A DNA stretch of 7,454 nt from Thermoproteota archaeon (GTDB lineage: Archaea; Korarchaeota; Korarchaeia; Korarchaeales; Korarchaeaceae), in NCBI GenBank assembly GCA_015521385.1, contig WAOH01000080.1:1-7454 (forward strand). The letters run 5' to 3'. Under the pieces are notes generated by a model. That model saw only the letters and a program-made list of their open reading frames with translations, was not told where the DNA came from and searched no databases. Position numbers and translations under genes: made by a program. Positions 5,841 through 7,454 of the stretch are shown piece by piece. Position 1 is the first letter of the stretch, and every line of letters begins with the position of its first letter.

Positions 5841-7454
5841 AGCACTTCGCGCTGATAACTCCGACGTCAACCTACAGGGCACCCCACCTCCTGATAACGG
5901 AGGTCATGTTCATGCCCGATTCCACGGGCAGCCCCGACGGCGAGTGGGTGGAGATATACAACCCAACGGACGAGGACATCGATCTAACGGACTACCTGAT
6001 AGGGGACTCGGAGACTCTGGTGGGAACCGCTCCCTACGATGACGAGAGCCTATACAGATTCCCCGCGGGGGCGGTGATACAGGCAGGAAGGAGGATAGTC
6101 GTGGCATACAAGGCATCGGTGTTCGAGTCGACCTACGGATACGAGCCCGACTTCGAGCTCGTGGATACGGATCCCGGGGTACCGGACCTATCCCCGTACG
6201 AACCCGCAGACTACGGCAGCACGTGGGATTTAGACGACTCGGGAGACGAGGTGCTGCTGATAAAGCTCGAGGAGGGAGGGTTCCTGAAGATAATCAGCGC
6301 GGCGTGGTACGGTTCCTCCACTTACTTGGACGGTCCCGCCGATATCACGACGCTGGTTCCCGGGCAGGTAATCCAGAGGGTTCCCGATGATGGAGACGCG
6401 GCCTACTCCTCCACCGTCTTCACCGTGGCCGATCCGTCCCTGCCCTACGCGGGGCTACATGTCCTCGTTCAGAACCCGTCGGGGAACCCCCTCACTTGCC
6501 AGGTGAGGGTGACGTCCCTCTGGGGCCTGGACACCAATGCGGGGAACGGGGATGTACTCCAGATAACATCCGGGGATCAGATCACCATGACCGCCCTGGA
6601 GTGCTTCGGCTACTCCTTCCTGAGATGGGAGGGATATGCTGGAGGTGCCGAGGAAGAGATAGCCTTCGCGATGCCGGACCACGATGTGGAGGAGATCGCC
6701 GTTTACACCTCCAAGAACTACGAACTCGATATCAGCGTGGCGGATGACGAGGGCAACTCCCTAGCATGCTACGTCGGGATCTCCGTGGACGGGATCCCGG
6801 CCGGCAGGTTCAGCGATGGCGATTCCCTGGCGATTCAGGAGGGAGCCGAGGTCAGAGCATCCCCGTTGGAGTGCAGCGGCTACTCCTTCGATCACTGGGA
6901 GCTGGATGGGCACGAGCTGATGGAGGACAGCCCGATCTTCACCATGACGGGCGACCTCACCCTGAAGGCCGTCTTCACGAGACCTCCGAAGGAAAGGAAG
7001 ATCGTGGTTCGCGAGCCTTGGCTCACAGCCTTCCCCGAGAGGTTCAGATTCGTGGCAAGAGGCACTGATCTGGAGATGAACATGGATATCCTCTCCAGAA
7101 CCGCCGGACCATCGCTGCCTGGCCAGAGGAGGATGCTGATCGTACTGGGTGGGCCTGACGTGGTCCCATATAACTGGAGATCCGTGGGTGTGAGATTCCT
7201 CAGGGAGAGAGGGAGCTTCAGGGGATTGGAGTTGAACTCCAGCGTCTACAGGGCGGTCTTCGGGGAGGTGGACTACGCGGTGATCTACGTGGATCACGAT
7301 GACATGGTCGTGAGGATCGCCGGGATCACCAGATACGGGACCAGAGCCGGCCTAATCTACTTGATGGAGCATCCGGACCTGTTAGGTGCTTCCGGGCTGT
7401 ATCTGATTGAATGGAGGGATCTAAACGGGAATGAAGACGTGGATTCGAATGAAA
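5288..7454 (+). CDS. C-terminal segment of the giant surface protein: second PLD half, lamin-tail domain, InlB-like repeats, S-layer-like region (runs off the right edge)
   Basis: This frame is open from before 5273 to the window end with no stop; the ATG at 5288 is the first ATG but lies inside the PLD domain and has no good Shine-Dalgarno site, so independent initiation is doubtful. Order of parts: second PLD half with HKD motif 2 (5669-5722); lamin-tail domain at about 5888-6445, recognised by LLITEVMFMPDSTG, GEWVEIYNPTDEDIDLTDYLIGD-type core, GDEVLLIKL, SAAWYG and the closing VIQRVPDDGDAAYSSTVF; two 90-residue InlB-like repeats (6455-6994); then RMLIVLGGPDVVP, DYAVIYVDHDDMVVRIAGITRYGTR and LIEWRDLNGNEDVDSNE (7130-7453), which resemble the C-terminal region of archaeal S-layer proteins. 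DLNGNEDVDSNE fits a 12-residue EF-hand-like calcium loop. Lamin-tail domains commonly accompany secreted nucleases and phosphodiesterases, which suits the PLD partner. A transmembrane anchor could follow beyond the window. Confidence 0.78.
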   Translation, partial: MWNAGNGKFGIEKTESNDFVAAAAFSGRELILQGMFTPQEFGDRGRIPNVLAGYVERASKLRFASYIFTTSGWVSPLYNAIVHVHSSGGSVVGVFDELLNLHNRGRRIYDLIEAGVPVYVDTHRYKMHAKLFVMDDSMAALGSWNPTKSGTTVHDENVLIVMDDSAGGFASRLSDWIDDMASDPEHFALITPTSTYRAPHLLITEVMFMPDSTGSPDGEWVEIYNPTDEDIDLTDYLIGDSETLVGTAPYDDESLYRFPAGAVIQAGRRIVVAYKASVFESTYGYEPDFELVDTDPGVPDLSPYEPADYGSTWDLDDSGDEVLLIKLEEGGFLKIISAAWYGSSTYLDGPADITTLVPGQVIQRVPDDGDAAYSSTVFTVADPSLPYAGLHVLVQNPSGNPLTCQVRVTSLWGLDTNAGNGDVLQITSGDQITMTALECFGYSFLRWEGYAGGAEEEIAFAMPDHDVEEIAVYTSKNYELDISVADDEGNSLACYVGISVDGIPAGRFSDGDSLAIQEGAEVRASPLECSGYSFDHWELDGHELMEDSPIFTMTGDLTLKAVFTRPPKERKIVVREPWLTAFPERFRFVARGTDLEMNMDILSRTAGPSLPGQRRMLIVLGGPDVVPYNWRSVGVRFLRERGSFRGLELNSSVYRAVFGEVDYAVIYVDHDDMVVRIAGITRYGTRAGLIYLMEHPDLLGASGLYLIEWRDLNGNEDVDSNE
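6455..6994 (+). repeat. Two tandem 90-residue InlB-like repeats with a conserved cysteine pair
   Basis: Copy 1 (6455-6724) starts LHVLVQNPSGNPLTC and copy 2 (6725-6994) starts LDISVADDEGNSLAC; they align without gaps through both cysteines. The pairs are encoded at 6497/6602 and 6767/6872, 35 residues apart in each copy. Each copy then has LEC-x-GYSF-x-x-W and a closing AMPDHDVEEIAVY or TMTGDLTLKAVF, the hallmark of divergent InlB B-repeat domains. At DNA level, CGGCTACTCCTTC is identical in both. Confidence 0.75.

Larger units (their letters stand above)
1770..7454 (+). pseudogene. Giant secreted multidomain PLD-family surface protein, one gene interrupted by a TGA and a frame change; 3' end outside the window
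   Basis: This entry covers the whole inferred gene; the three open segments are listed separately. Seen: coding sequence in frame 0 from 1770 to about 5273, broken only by TGA at 2634-2636, then continuing in the -1 frame from about 5273 to the window end without a stop, about 1,895 codons in all. Domain order: signal peptide; ConA/LamG-like domain; two carbohydrate-binding-like domains; beta-propeller of about eight repeats; two-motif PLD domain; lamin-tail domain; two InlB-like repeats; S-layer-like segment. Both breaks lie inside domains whose halves sit one on each side, which argues for one ancestral reading frame. Inferred role: a phosphodiesterase or nuclease held at the cell surface or S-layer, possibly binding glycans. 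Two independent breaks favour decay or assembly error over regulated recoding, yet composition and domain motifs elsewhere look well kept, so any inactivation would be recent. Confidence 0.7.

Noticed and set aside
6761..7297. Minus-strand open frame of 178 codons
   Set aside because: It is antisense to the InlB-like and S-layer-like coding sequence, with a composition typical of a shadow frame and no recognisable motif.

Overview
The window looks like chromosomal DNA of a thermophilic archaeon. The signs are AGG/AGA for arginine, frequent ATA for isoleucine, an A/T-rich TATA-like box just upstream of the divergent start codons, an ADP-forming acyl-CoA synthetase alpha subunit, and a very large acidic secreted protein whose last visible part resembles archaeal S-layer proteins. 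A korarchaeal or other Thermoproteota source is a guess; there is no rRNA or other marker gene here.

Layout. On the minus strand (1-1661) are two overlapping genes read right to left: an ADP-forming acetyl/acyl-CoA synthetase alpha subunit (267-1661), then the N-terminal 98 residues of a SAM-dependent methyltransferase (1-295) that leaves the window. A 108-base divergent intergenic region (1662-1769) holds promoter-like A/T-rich boxes for both directions and small inverted repeats. From 1770 to the right end the plus strand is one continuous protein-coding region of about 1,895 codons that runs off the window.

The plus-strand region reads as one giant exported protein: signal peptide, ConA/LamG-like beta-sandwich, two tandem carbohydrate-binding-like domains, a beta-propeller of about eight repeats, a two-motif (HKD) phospholipase D/nuclease domain, a lamin-tail domain, two 90-residue InlB-like repeats with a conserved cysteine pair, and an S-layer-like segment with an EF-hand-like loop. 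It is broken twice. An in-frame TGA at 2634-2636 falls inside the first carbohydrate-binding-like domain, and a -1 (or +2) frame change near 5271-5280 falls between the two HKD motifs. On each side the protein continues the same domain with nothing missing.

Main interpretation: a giant surface-anchored PLD-family enzyme with an architecture I do not recognise as described, seen as three open reading frames. The breaks may be real inactivating mutations, assembly or sequencing errors, or (least likely) recoding. The TGA is followed directly by a GTG with a well-spaced GGAGG, so separate translation of the second part is mechanically possible. No RNA genes, CRISPR arrays, insertion sequences or origins were seen, and no stretch over 300 bases lacks a gene.
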